Below, in pieces: positions 8,448 to 15,843 of a DNA stretch of 36,584 nt. The translations under genes and the position numbers were made by a program. The stretch comes from Oscillospiraceae bacterium (GTDB taxonomy: Bacteria > Bacillota > Clostridia > Oscillospirales > Ruminococcaceae), in the NCBI GenBank assembly GCA_028694405.1, contig JAQUTM010000002.1, positions 1 to 36,584 on the forward strand, given 5' to 3'. The notes under the pieces were generated by a model. The model saw only the letters and a list, made by a program, of their open reading frames with translations. It was not told the origin of the DNA and ran no database searches. Position 1 is the first letter of the stretch. Every line of letters begins with the position of its first letter.

Positions 8448-8576
8448 CGATTTGTGATTTTTTTGCGGGAATATAAACGATTTTGGGCATATTTCTTTTA
8501 TAAATCTGCTTGTTTTTAGAAAACAAGTGCATATATGCCCTTTTTTTGTGACGGCTGTACAGCTTATGCAGAGCCG

Positions 8577-10340
8577 CTAAGCGGCGGGCGGCAGGGTGTT
8601 CTGCACACAGCTCTCTAAAATTTGAAAGGACAGCAGATTTTTTTGCTGCATACGGCTGTACAGTGCCTCTACATAGGTGCTTTCCGGTATATCACTTAAG
8701 CCGCACTGCTGCAAAGCGCCTGTAAAATCGCCCTGATAGTGCAGCAGCTGCATATAGTGCTGCATAGCTTGGGTTGGATTATCCAGATAATTGAGGCTCA
8801 TCTCTGCCGCGCCAAGGCCTGCAAGCAGATAGCTGTCGGCATAAAAAGGGCTTTGCACAAAAATGCTGTTTTCCAGCCACAGCATACGGTTATCGGCGTT
8901 TGTTTGGGTGCCAAACAGACCGTAGCCCTCAAATATTTGCACATACAGTTGCAGCATTTCCTCATCGGTCATGTCGGGGGATTGATACACAGCGTCCTCA
9001 AAGGTGCCCACCGCTGCCATGTAGGCAAGGTTGGTAACACACTGGGCGCTGTTCCACAGCTCGGCATATTGGTTGTAGCTGCCGTACAGTGCCGTGCTGT
9101 TAAAACCGCTCATATACTCTAAGCTCATGGATTGCAGCTCCATTACCTCATAGCTGTTGTACGCCTCTAAGGCGGCATAGTCGGTGGCAAAATCGGCAAA
9201 GGCGTGGCCAAGCTCGTGCAGCACCGCTGTTTCGCCCATGCTGCCCGGCACCCAGCCCACATATACAAAGGGCTGGTTAAACTGGTGAAAGGTAAAGGTG
9301 TAGGCGGTGCGGCTGCAATTTGGCAGGCTGCAAAGCAGCAAGCTGCCGTGCTGTTTTAAATAGGTGTAGCAATCCTGTAGCTGCTGCGGGGTGGTTGCAA
9401 TCATGTGCTCTACGGCTTGCAAACCCTCTTTCATCTCTAAGGAAACAGGGTTTTGTACGCCTTTGTAATACAAATCATACATCTGTGCCACGGCGGGGGC
9501 AAAGCTGGTTTGCACCTGTGCCCGCAAAGGCGCACAAACGGCGGTGTCTACATCTCTAAAATAGAGCTGCTCGTCGGCATAGGCGCGGTAGGTTGTATAG
9601 CCGTTTGCCTGCGCCAAGGCGTTGCGCACCTGCAAAAGCTGACGGTACAGCCCCGTAAGCCTGCCGTTCATATCTGCAAACCAAATGCCAAAGGCGTGTT
9701 GATACGCCGCCAAGCTTGGCAAATCCAGTATTTCGTCATAGGTCATGGGGGTGCCGTCAATGTTTACGGGTATGCTGTTTAAGTTGTAATACAGCTGATT
9801 ATACGCCACTTGCAGCTGTGCCTCGGCATCTGACAGCTGCTGTATTTGGGCGCGGTTATCCTCTGCCGCCTGCTGCTGCAAGGTTAGCGGTGTACCTGTA
9901 ATGTAGGCGTACATGGCGTTTAAATCTACCTGATAGCCCTGTAGCCGATTATCCATCTCGGCGCAGGCAAGCTGGGCGTCTGCGTTTGTTTGGTCTTTTA
10001 AATAGGTAATAAACAGCAGCGCGTTTTGGGTGGCAATTTCTTGCAAAAGCGGCTCCAGCTTTAGCGTCAGCCCATATACCTTTATGCGGTTTATCAGGTG
10101 CATACCGTCGGTGTTTTGCATAAGGGTGTTGGCGCGCGCCACCAGTTCGTCCGGCTGCGCATAGCTTGGCGCGGTATAGGTTAAGGTGCTTATGTTTACA
10201 TCGGCGCGTTTTACGGTACTGACAAGCGGCTTTTGCACCGCACTGCACCCGCTTATAAAAAATGCAGCCGCCAAACAAAGGGCGGCCGACTTTAGGCGGC
10301 TTACCCTTTTTTTGCCTGTAACCCTGCCGTTTTTTATCAT
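8577..10340 (-). CDS. M3-family (oligoendopeptidase F-like) zinc metallopeptidase, predicted lipoprotein
   Basis: This is a predicted zinc peptidase of 587 aa. Residues 1-32 form a signal peptide with lipobox ISGC, so the enzyme should be anchored outside the membrane, whereas most M3 oligopeptidases are cytoplasmic. The zinc motif is HELGH in GETAVLHELGHAFADF, and a third ligand is likely in MELQSMSLEYMSG about 25 residues later, the spacing used by M3 enzymes. The length fits the family. GGGGG precedes the ATG at 10340. It follows a small unknown gene by 83 bp and is probably co-transcribed with it. A role in trimming extracellular peptides is inferred from family and location. Confidence 0.85.
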   Translation of the reverse strand: MIKNGRVTGKKRVSRLKSAALCLAAAFFISGCSAVQKPLVSTVKRADVNISTLTYTAPSYAQPDELVARANTLMQNTDGMHLINRIKVYGLTLKLEPLLQEIATQNALLFITYLKDQTNADAQLACAEMDNRLQGYQVDLNAMYAYITGTPLTLQQQAAEDNRAQIQQLSDAEAQLQVAYNQLYYNLNSIPVNIDGTPMTYDEILDLPSLAAYQHAFGIWFADMNGRLTGLYRQLLQVRNALAQANGYTTYRAYADEQLYFRDVDTAVCAPLRAQVQTSFAPAVAQMYDLYYKGVQNPVSLEMKEGLQAVEHMIATTPQQLQDCYTYLKQHGSLLLCSLPNCSRTAYTFTFHQFNQPFVYVGWVPGSMGETAVLHELGHAFADFATDYAALEAYNSYEVMELQSMSLEYMSGFNSTALYGSYNQYAELWNSAQCVTNLAYMAAVGTFEDAVYQSPDMTDEEMLQLYVQIFEGYGLFGTQTNADNRMLWLENSIFVQSPFYADSYLLAGLGAAEMSLNYLDNPTQAMQHYMQLLHYQGDFTGALQQCGLSDIPESTYVEALYSRMQQKNLLSFQILESCVQNTLPPAA

Positions 10341-10423
10341 GTTTTCCCCCTTATAGCGGTATTTTGGCAGGCTGTACGCCGCAAAGCTGCACAGCGCTTG
10401 GTTTGCCCCCGTGGCAAGGGTTG

Positions 10424-10720
10424 TTAATAGCCCCGCTCTATTTCAAAACCGGGACGGCGCACCAGCTTTTGCGCCACCGCCTGTGCGTGGATACCGTTTA
10501 ACCACGCCTTTATTTCGGGCAAAGCCTCGCGGCTTAGCGCAAAAAGCTTTTCGTCTACCACGGTGCTGTTTTGCAGGTTGTAATAGCCATACCAAACCAC
10601 AACCTGCAAGCCCTCTTGGCAGGGGGTAATTTTATAGTGAAAATCTTTTATGCTGCCGGTATATATGTTTTTATTTTCCAGCACCTCAAAGTTTGGGATA
10701 ATCATCTCGTCCTTTTGCAT
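10424..10720 (-). CDS. Small conserved-looking protein of unknown function
   Basis: I do not recognise this 98-aa soluble protein. It has a beta-rich first half (IYTGSIKDFHYKITP, LQVVVWYGYYNLQ) and a helical end with KAWLNGIHAQAVAQ. The ribosome-binding site before the ATG at 10720 is weak; the ATG at MIIPNF, 5 codons later, has AAGGA upstream and could be the real start. It is 83 bp upstream of the M3 peptidase gene and points the same way, so the two are probably one unit. Confidence 0.65.
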   Translation of the reverse strand: MQKDEMIIPNFEVLENKNIYTGSIKDFHYKITPCQEGLQVVVWYGYYNLQNSTVVDEKLFALSREALPEIKAWLNGIHAQAVAQKLVRRPGFEIERGY

Positions 10721-10889
10721 AACGGCCTCGCTTAAAAATTTTCTTATTTTTTGTTAAAATTTTATTTTTTTATCAGTATACATCAAAACTGCCCATAGCG
10801 TAACTGTTTTTTGTACTTTTGAAAAAAAGAATTATTCTCTTTTTAGGCTGATTTGCTTGTAGGTAAACGGTTTCACAAAATATTTACAG

Positions 10890-10919
10890 TAGACAAATTT
10901 ACCCTGTGCGTTTTATAAT
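10890..10919 (+). promoter_or_regulatory. Sigma-A promoter of the 7TM/GGDEF gene
   Basis: TAGACA (10890-10895), an 18-bp spacer and TATAAT (10914-10919) stand about 65 bp before the ATG at 10988. The region 10721-10889 between the divergent genes is AT-rich and shows nothing else I can name. Confidence 0.7.
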
Positions 10920-10987
10920 ATTAAAAATAATTTTATTTTATGCACCCTTTTCAGCCATAAAATTTACAGGGAGGAGCCGCATAGATT

Positions 10988-12085
10988 ATGAACAAAAGCA
11001 AGGCGTTTTCCACCCTTGCCACCTGTTTGGTGGCGGTGTCACTTGCCATTATTATATTTGTTTTTTGTACTGCACCCTTTACCGCAAACCGCCTTAACGC
11101 TGCCACAGACGTTGCCTCTCTTAGGGACGGCTGGAGCCTGCTTTTGCAGGACGGCACGTTGCAGCCGGTGACAATGCCGTATACCCATAAGCAGACAGAT
11201 ACCGCCCCCTTTACGTTGACCTACACCCTGCCCCACAGCCAGGCGGATACGCTGCTGCTTACCGCCTACTACTGCAACACCCAAATACTGCTGGACGGCG
11301 CGCCTATATACAGCTACCAAACCTCTGCTGACTGTGCCAATTTTAAAACAGACGGCAAGGTGTACATGCTGGTTTCGCTGCCCGATAACAGCGGCGGCAA
11401 GGTACTTACGGTAACCTATACGCCTCAGTTTGGCGGGCTGAAGGGCTACCGGCTGGACACGCCTTTACTGGGCGATAAAACCAACCTTATTATGGACGCC
11501 CTTGCCGACGGGCTGCCCCATATGATATTGATGTTTATTTTGCTTTTGCTGGGCATTGGGCTGATGGTATACCATTTTATCAACACCCGCAACCCCCGCT
11601 ATGACGGCAATATGCTGTATCTTGGCTTGTTTTGCGTGCTGTGCGTTTGCTATTTAACGCTGCACCAAAGGTGGATACACCTTATTTACCCCAGCCACTT
11701 TGCGCTGTATGTGATTGAATTTTTAAGCCACGGCACCTTAATCATGCCTATGCTGCTTATCCTGCGTAATATCACAAAAGGTATTAACCACAAGCTTATA
11801 AACGCGGGGATTTCTCTTTGCATGGCAAACCTTTTTGTGCAGCTTGTGTTGTACTTTTTTACCCCCGTTGAGCTGCGACAAATGCTGCTGTTTTCTCACC
11901 TTACCATGATTATTACCCTGCCTATTATTATGGGTATTTTGTTAAACCCCAAAGGCATGATTACCACCGCGCGGCTTGAGATTATTTACAGCTTGGTGCC
12001 GCTTGGCATTTTTGGTGCGCTGGACATTGCACTGCACTATTTGTTTCCCAACACCCGTGGCGGCTTTTTTTACAAATTGGCGTAA
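10988..12085 (+). CDS. Sensor half of a frameshifted 7TM diguanylate cyclase
   Basis: This is the N-terminal 365 aa of what was, or is, one protein with the GGDEF frame that follows. A membrane segment (12-32) leads into an extracellular beta-rich domain (about 45-165; LLLTAYYCNTQILLDGAPIYSYQ resembles the jelly-roll DISMED2 input domain). Seven or so membrane helices follow from residue 175 to the end. The reading frame ends abruptly at YKLA inside the last helix. After GGCTTTTTTTAC, the -1 frame continues with IGVIAFVALQFYYNYRRYW, completing the helix, and enters the GGDEF domain without a stop. GGGAGGAG is found upstream, with a rather long spacing to the ATG. Alone, this half is unlikely to signal. 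Confidence 0.75.
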   Translation: MNKSKAFSTLATCLVAVSLAIIIFVFCTAPFTANRLNAATDVASLRDGWSLLLQDGTLQPVTMPYTHKQTDTAPFTLTYTLPHSQADTLLLTAYYCNTQILLDGAPIYSYQTSADCANFKTDGKVYMLVSLPDNSGGKVLTVTYTPQFGGLKGYRLDTPLLGDKTNLIMDALADGLPHMILMFILLLLGIGLMVYHFINTRNPRYDGNMLYLGLFCVLCVCYLTLHQRWIHLIYPSHFALYVIEFLSHGTLIMPMLLILRNITKGINHKLINAGISLCMANLFVQLVLYFFTPVELRQMLLFSHLTMIITLPIIMGILLNPKGMITTARLEIIYSLVPLGIFGALDIALHYLFPNTRGGFFYKLA

Positions 12086-12141
12086 TTGCTTTTGTTGCCC
12101 TGCAATTTTACTATAACTATCGCCGCTACTGGACGCTGTTT

Positions 12142-12663
12142 TTGCGCAGCCGCGAAAACGAATTTTACCGCCGCATTGCCTATTTGGACGTGCTTACCGG
12201 CATAAAAAACCGCAATGCCTACGAAAGCGATTTAACCCAGCTTGACGCTGCCCGCGAAGCTTACGGTGACATTTGGTGCATTGTAATTGACTTAAACGGC
12301 CTAAAGACACTAAACGACGCTTACGGTCACGCCGCGGGGGACAGCCTGCTGCAAGCCATGGGCCATATTTTAGACAGCGTTGCGCAAAGGGCACACGGGG
12401 TATACCGCATAGGCGGCGATGAGTTTGTGGTTTTGCTTACCCACGGCCACATAGAGGCCACCAGCCGTTTGATAGAAGCTTTATATGACGAGCGCGCCGC
12501 CTACAACGCCGCTGCTGCCCACCCGCTTACCTTTTCTATGGGCTTTGCCTGCTACAACCGCGTAAAGCACACCACCTTGGCAGACATGGTACGCGAGGCG
12601 GACGAAATGATGTACAACGATAAGTTTTACCAAAAAAACAGCGGCTCTTCCCATAGGCAGTAG
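12142..12663 (+). CDS. GGDEF half of a frameshifted diguanylate cyclase
   Basis: These 173 codons carry an intact diguanylate cyclase domain: VIDLNGLKTLNDAYGH for substrate and metal, and RIGGDEF with all catalytic residues. There is no RxxD I-site. No ATG and no good ribosome-binding site precede it; the listed start is a TTG, and the frame stays open upstream to the T-run at 12066-12072. It is therefore best read as the C-terminal part of the 10988 gene. Joining needs one extra T or a -1 slip at the T-run. It could be a recent mutation, a phase-variable switch, transcript slippage, or a sequencing error in the homopolymer. Confidence 0.75.
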   Translation: MRSRENEFYRRIAYLDVLTGIKNRNAYESDLTQLDAAREAYGDIWCIVIDLNGLKTLNDAYGHAAGDSLLQAMGHILDSVAQRAHGVYRIGGDEFVVLLTHGHIEATSRLIEALYDERAAYNAAAAHPLTFSMGFACYNRVKHTTLADMVREADEMMYNDKFYQKNSGSSHRQ

Positions 12664-12741
12664 CCGATTAACCATGCAAAAGCAGAGATTTATATAGCAA
12701 CTTTTAGACAAGCTTTAAGCAACGTTAGAGTAACCTGAAAG

Positions 12742-13085
12742 CAACTTTTAAGAAGCAACGTTAAGCCAGCTTTTAAGCAATCTTAAAGCAGCTTTTAAGT
12801 AATCTTAAAGCAGCTTTTAAGTAATCTTAAAGCAGCTTTTAAGTAATCTTAAAGCAGCTTTTAAGTAACGTTAAGCCAACTTTTAAGTAATCTTAAAGCA
12901 GCTTTTAAGTAATCTTAAAGCAGCTTTTAAGCAATCTTAAACTAACTTTTAAGTAATCTTAAGCCAACTTTTAAGCAATCTTAAAGCAGCTTTTAAGAAG
13001 CAACGTTAAGCCAGCTTTTAAGAAGCAACGTTAAGCCAGCTTTTAAGAAGTAACGTTAAACCAGCTTTTAAGAAGTAACGTTAAG
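12742..13085 (+). repeat. Tandem array of 22/25-bp hairpin-forming repeats (about 15 units)
   Basis: Fifteen head-to-tail units follow the GGDEF stop codon, plus a decayed one at about 12698-12741. Type 1 units are 22 bp (CAG then CTTTTAAG-TAAT-CTTAAAG). Type 2 units are 25 bp (CAG then CTTTTAAG-AAGCAACG-TTAAGC). Each unit is self-complementary and could form a small hairpin in RNA, and the two types keep pairing with different bases. There are no unique spacers, so it is not a CRISPR array, and the period rotates through all frames with stops, so it is not coding. It ends against a strong terminator, so it would form the 3' end of the diguanylate cyclase transcript. Confidence 0.9.
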
Positions 13086-13130
13086 CCAACGCCCTTACCG
13101 GCACAAAGCGCGGTAAGGGCGTTGGTTTGT
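13086..13130 (+). terminator. Strong rho-independent terminator after the repeat array
   Basis: A perfect 15-bp stem (CCAACGCCCTTACCG and its complement at 13111-13125) with a 10-base loop is followed by TTTGTTTT on the plus strand. Downstream, 13136-13250 holds two copies each of TTTATTGTGGTCTTT and GTCTTTATTGCCGCTTT and no gene. Confidence 0.9.
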
Positions 13131-13250
13131 TTTATAGCGCCACAGGGTGTGCGCCGCCTGTCTTTTATTGTGGTCTTTATTGCCGCTTTTATTGTGGTCT
13201 TTGTTCCGTCTTTATTGCCGCTTTGCTTAAAGGCTTGGGTAAAAGCAGTG

Positions 13251-14075
13251 CTATAAATTCAGCTCCTCCAAAATGGCGTTTGCCTGGGCGGCGGTAATAA
13301 TGCCGCTGTTAATGCGGGCGCTCAGCTCCGCTTGTGCGGCGCTTTCGGCATAGGCGGCGTCGCCGCCGTACAGGCTGTAGCTTAAATTGTACTGCCCACC
13401 GGCGGCATTTTTTGCCGCGGTATAGGCAGCCTGTTGGGCTTGCTGTGTGGTTTGCGCCGCGCCGCTTTGTGCCGACGCAGCCTTTGCCTGCAAGCCCTGT
13501 AAGTAAGTATTGTGCTTTAACGCCGCCGACAGCATATTTTCGTAGTAGGTGTCTGCGGCAGCCATGTTCTCTTTTGCAAGGTCACTCTCCACGCCTGCCA
13601 AGGCGGCAAGCTTTTGCTTGTACAGGTCGCGCAAGCCCTCTTGATACCCCGTCTCAAGGCGCAGATTGGCTGTTTCGGTAAGACCGCCGGCACCTGCCAG
13701 CTTATTTTGCTGAGGCATGGCAAGCTTTGCCTGCTCGTTGGAAATATACTGCTTGCGGGTGCTTTGGGCAAAGGCGGTTTCAATGCTTTGGCGCGCCACC
13801 GCCGCTTGTGCCTGTAGCTGTGCCTGCCGCTGTGCGCGCTGACGCTCTACCAGCGCCATATAGGCGGCCATGGCGTCATAGGCGGGGGCGGCGTTATAGT
13901 TGGCGGCAGCAGGGCTTTGGGCTGCGGGGCTTTGGGCAGCAGCGGCGCTTTGATGCGCTTTTTGTGCCTGCGCCGTTGCCGCACTAATACTGCCCGTAAG
14001 GATATTATTCCCCTTGCCCGAGCTTACAAGGCTGCCGTTTCCGGCAATGTCTGCGTCTCCTTTTACATATGCCAT
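13251..14075 (-). CDS. Ala/Gln-rich coiled-coil protein, candidate internal virion or ejection protein
   Basis: I do not recognise a named domain in this 274-aa protein. It is rich in Ala and Gln, with low-complexity AAAQSPAAQSPAA near residue 45, a predicted long helix (about 68-120) and a C-terminal stretch ending SARINSGIITAAQANAILEEL, which resembles the short XkdX-like helical tail. It starts 3 bp after the holin stop, with AGGAGG inside the holin end, so it belongs to the tail-lysis block. Small Ala/Gln-rich helical proteins in podoviruses are often ejected internal proteins; that is a guess by composition and context. It is the last gene of the block. Confidence 0.75.
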   Translation of the reverse strand: MAYVKGDADIAGNGSLVSSGKGNNILTGSISAATAQAQKAHQSAAAAQSPAAQSPAAANYNAAPAYDAMAAYMALVERQRAQRQAQLQAQAAVARQSIETAFAQSTRKQYISNEQAKLAMPQQNKLAGAGGLTETANLRLETGYQEGLRDLYKQKLAALAGVESDLAKENMAAADTYYENMLSAALKHNTYLQGLQAKAASAQSGAAQTTQQAQQAAYTAAKNAAGGQYNLSYSLYGGDAAYAESAAQAELSARINSGIITAAQANAILEELNL

Positions 14076-14078
14076 AGG

Positions 14079-14549
14079 TTATTTTTCCTCCTGTGTTGCG
14101 GTTGTTGTGGTTGCGGCGGTTTCGGCTTGGGTGCGCACCCATTTTACAAGGGGCATTAAAAAGGGCACGTCAACACCCATGTCGCCGATGTTTTCCAGCA
14201 CGCTGATGATTTCGTTGGCAAGCAGCCAAAGGCACACCAGCGCCGCCAGTGCAAAATTTACAGGCAGCCCAACGTTTAGCGTTTGTGCCACATATGCCAG
14301 TAAAATATCCAGCATAATGCCAATGGCCACAAGCAGCCACATGGCAATTTTTTTGGCTATGCCCTTTATGCCTGTGCGGCTGCTGCGCACTTGCGCGCGA
14401 AAGGGCGCCGCCAAAAGCCCTGTAATATAGTCCATTACATTAGCACCTGCCAGTAAATACACCGGCACCGCCAAAATGCCAAGACGTGCCGTAAGCAGGC
14501 CCGCGGCGGCCGCAAACGCCGCTTTGGCGTGTTGCAGGTTTGGTTTCAT
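14079..14549 (-). CDS. Phage holin (TcdE / phage_holin_4 family)
   Basis: This small membrane protein (156 aa) should make the membrane hole that lets the endolysin reach the wall. Features of the TcdE-type family are present: ANVMDYITGLLAA, the KGIAKKIAMWLLVAIGIMLD segment and NEIISVLENIGDMGVDVP. Three membrane helices lie at about 20-45, 68-90 and 96-118, with a charged C-terminal tail. It sits between the endolysin (129 bp upstream) and the Ala-rich protein (3 bp downstream). AGGAG precedes the ATG at 14549. TcdE-like holins can also serve non-lytic protein release, worth recalling given the scattered phage genes here. Confidence 0.92.
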   Translation of the reverse strand: MKPNLQHAKAAFAAAAGLLTARLGILAVPVYLLAGANVMDYITGLLAAPFRAQVRSSRTGIKGIAKKIAMWLLVAIGIMLDILLAYVAQTLNVGLPVNFALAALVCLWLLANEIISVLENIGDMGVDVPFLMPLVKWVRTQAETAATTTTATQEEK

Positions 14550-14677
14550 GGTACATTCTCCTTTTTGTTATAAATTGTTTTTTGTTTTAAATACAGCAAA
14601 GGCAGCATTTACACCGCTGATTTTTGCGATTATTTTGTTTGTTTTAAGCAGTGGCAACCTATTATCGTCTCTTTTGG

Positions 14678-15463
14678 CTAAGCGCCGCTTTGGCAAAGCG
14701 CCACCTGCGCCGGCACTTGCAGCCGCTGTGCCAAAGCCTTTAGCGCGGCACAGTCGCCTGTACTTACGGGGCCCACGGTTAGGTTGTAAAGCGGTGCGGC
14801 GGGTACGCTGTTTGGGGGCGACGGCTGCACATAAGCGCTGTAACCGTTTAAACCAAGGCCCTTAATCAGCGGGGGAAAATTTTTGGTGCAGGTGGATAAA
14901 TCCACTTTGCCGTCAATGCCCGCCACGGTGCCGCTGCTTGTGTACTGGTGCATGGCACAGGGAATGGTCGTATCGTATTTTGTGCGGTAGTCGGCTTTCC
15001 ATAGGGTGTATTTGCTTAAGTATGCCGTGTCAAACTTTTTGAGAAGCCACGCGGTGTAGCTGTAATAGCCCGCAAAGTAGCCCGCTTTTTCTAAGGTGCT
15101 GCAAAAGGTGTCGGTAATAGCGGTTATGGCGGCTTTGCCAAGGGTGCCCTGACGCTGTGTATTTTCCACATCGTAGTAAATGGGCAGCTCAAACTGCTTG
15201 CCTTTTAGCAGAGACAGGCAAAACGCCGCCTCCTTTTGCGCCGTTTTTACACTGTCGGCGGCAGAATAATAGTAAGCGCCCACGGGCACACCCTTTGCTT
15301 TAAAGCCCTTATAGTGCATTTCAAAAGAGGGGTCTGCCTCCATGCTTTGTGCGCCCCAGTAGGTTAAGCCACAGCGCAAAATAACACCGTCAATGTCCTT
15401 TGCACAGGCGGCGTAGTCAATTACAGGCTGGTATTTGCTCACATCTAAAATTTTGTATGCCAT
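14678..15463 (-). CDS. Endolysin, glycoside hydrolase family 25 lysozyme
   Basis: This predicted muramidase (261 aa) cuts peptidoglycan glycan strands. The GH25 barrel spans about residues 1-195: the catalytic-face Asp7 in ILDVSKYQ, then GVPVGAYYYS, and the acidic pair in PIYYDVEN (Asp98, Glu100). A P-rich linker (215-226) leads to a short C-terminal segment (LYNLTVGPVSTGDCAALKALAQRL) that weakly resembles a SPOR-type wall-binding module. There is no signal peptide, so export depends on the holin next door. It begins 1 bp after the xkdX stop, with its ribosome-binding site inside that gene. Confidence 0.93.
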   Translation of the reverse strand: MAYKILDVSKYQPVIDYAACAKDIDGVILRCGLTYWGAQSMEADPSFEMHYKGFKAKGVPVGAYYYSAADSVKTAQKEAAFCLSLLKGKQFELPIYYDVENTQRQGTLGKAAITAITDTFCSTLEKAGYFAGYYSYTAWLLKKFDTAYLSKYTLWKADYRTKYDTTIPCAMHQYTSSGTVAGIDGKVDLSTCTKNFPPLIKGLGLNGYSAYVQPSPPNSVPAAPLYNLTVGPVSTGDCAALKALAQRLQVPAQVALCQSGA

Positions 15464-15464
15464 T

Positions 15465-15584
15465 TTAGCCTCCTGTTATCTCATGTGCCTGTGCCTGTGT
15501 GATAATGCCTTTTGTTACAGCCTGCTGCACCTGCACGCCTGTCCACAAGCCTAAATTGTAAAACTTTTTTATTTTTTCAAACAT
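15465..15584 (-). CDS. xkdX: XkdX family phage protein
   Basis: This 39-aa protein has the XkdX pattern: an aromatic, basic start MFEKIKKFYNLGLW, then the helix VQQAVTKGIITQAQAHEITG. XkdX proteins are found in PBSX-like and other Firmicute phages between the tail fibre and lysis genes; the exact role is unknown. It is 3 bp after the 84-aa gene and 1 bp before the endolysin gene. AGGGAT is upstream of the ATG at 15584. It is short and easily missed by gene callers. Confidence 0.9.
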   Translation of the reverse strand: MFEKIKKFYNLGLWTGVQVQQAVTKGIITQAQAHEITGG

Positions 15585-15587
15585 GGG

Positions 15588-15842
15588 TTATCCCTCCAAA
15601 AGCGTATCGGTCATCATGGCGGTGTAAACCGCCTGGGCTTCTACTGTGTCCCATTGGCTGGGCTGTATTGCGGGGTTATTTTGCGGCAGCGGGTCGTACA
15701 CATAGCTGCCGTTTTGGTAGCGGTAATCGCCCACATCGCCCTCCGGTAACGTCTGTGCCAAAGCCATGCTGTCAGCGGCATATTTTGCATAGGTTACAGA
15801 TAACACACGTCCGTCTGTGCCTAAATTTAATGCGTATTTCAT
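15588..15842 (-). CDS. Small tail-associated phage protein
   Basis: This 84-aa protein begins MKYALNLGTDGRVLSVTYAK and carries a GDYRYQNGSYVYDPLP segment. Similar small proteins are commonly seen between the tail fibre and XkdX genes in Firmicute phages; no biochemical role is known to me. It starts 1 bp after the fibre stop codon and ends 3 bp before xkdX, so translation is probably coupled. It may act in fibre assembly, by position only. Confidence 0.8.
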   Translation of the reverse strand: MKYALNLGTDGRVLSVTYAKYAADSMALAQTLPEGDVGDYRYQNGSYVYDPLPQNNPAIQPSQWDTVEAQAVYTAMMTDTLLEG

Positions 15843-15843
15843 G

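Noticed and set aside
8485..8541. GGGCATAT/ATATGCCC pair as the M3 gene terminator
   Set aside because: The arms enclose a long AT-rich loop with an inner CTTGTTTT/AAAACAAG stem, and the T-run is on the strand that has no gene ending there.
12060..12080. Programmed -1 ribosomal frameshift in the diguanylate cyclase
   Set aside because: The zero-frame A-site codon TAC would mispair after slipping to TTA, and no stimulatory stem or upstream Shine-Dalgarno was seen; indel, transcript slippage or sequencing error is more likely.
12742..13085. The repeat array as a CRISPR array
   Set aside because: Units are joined head to tail with no unique spacers and no cas genes are near.
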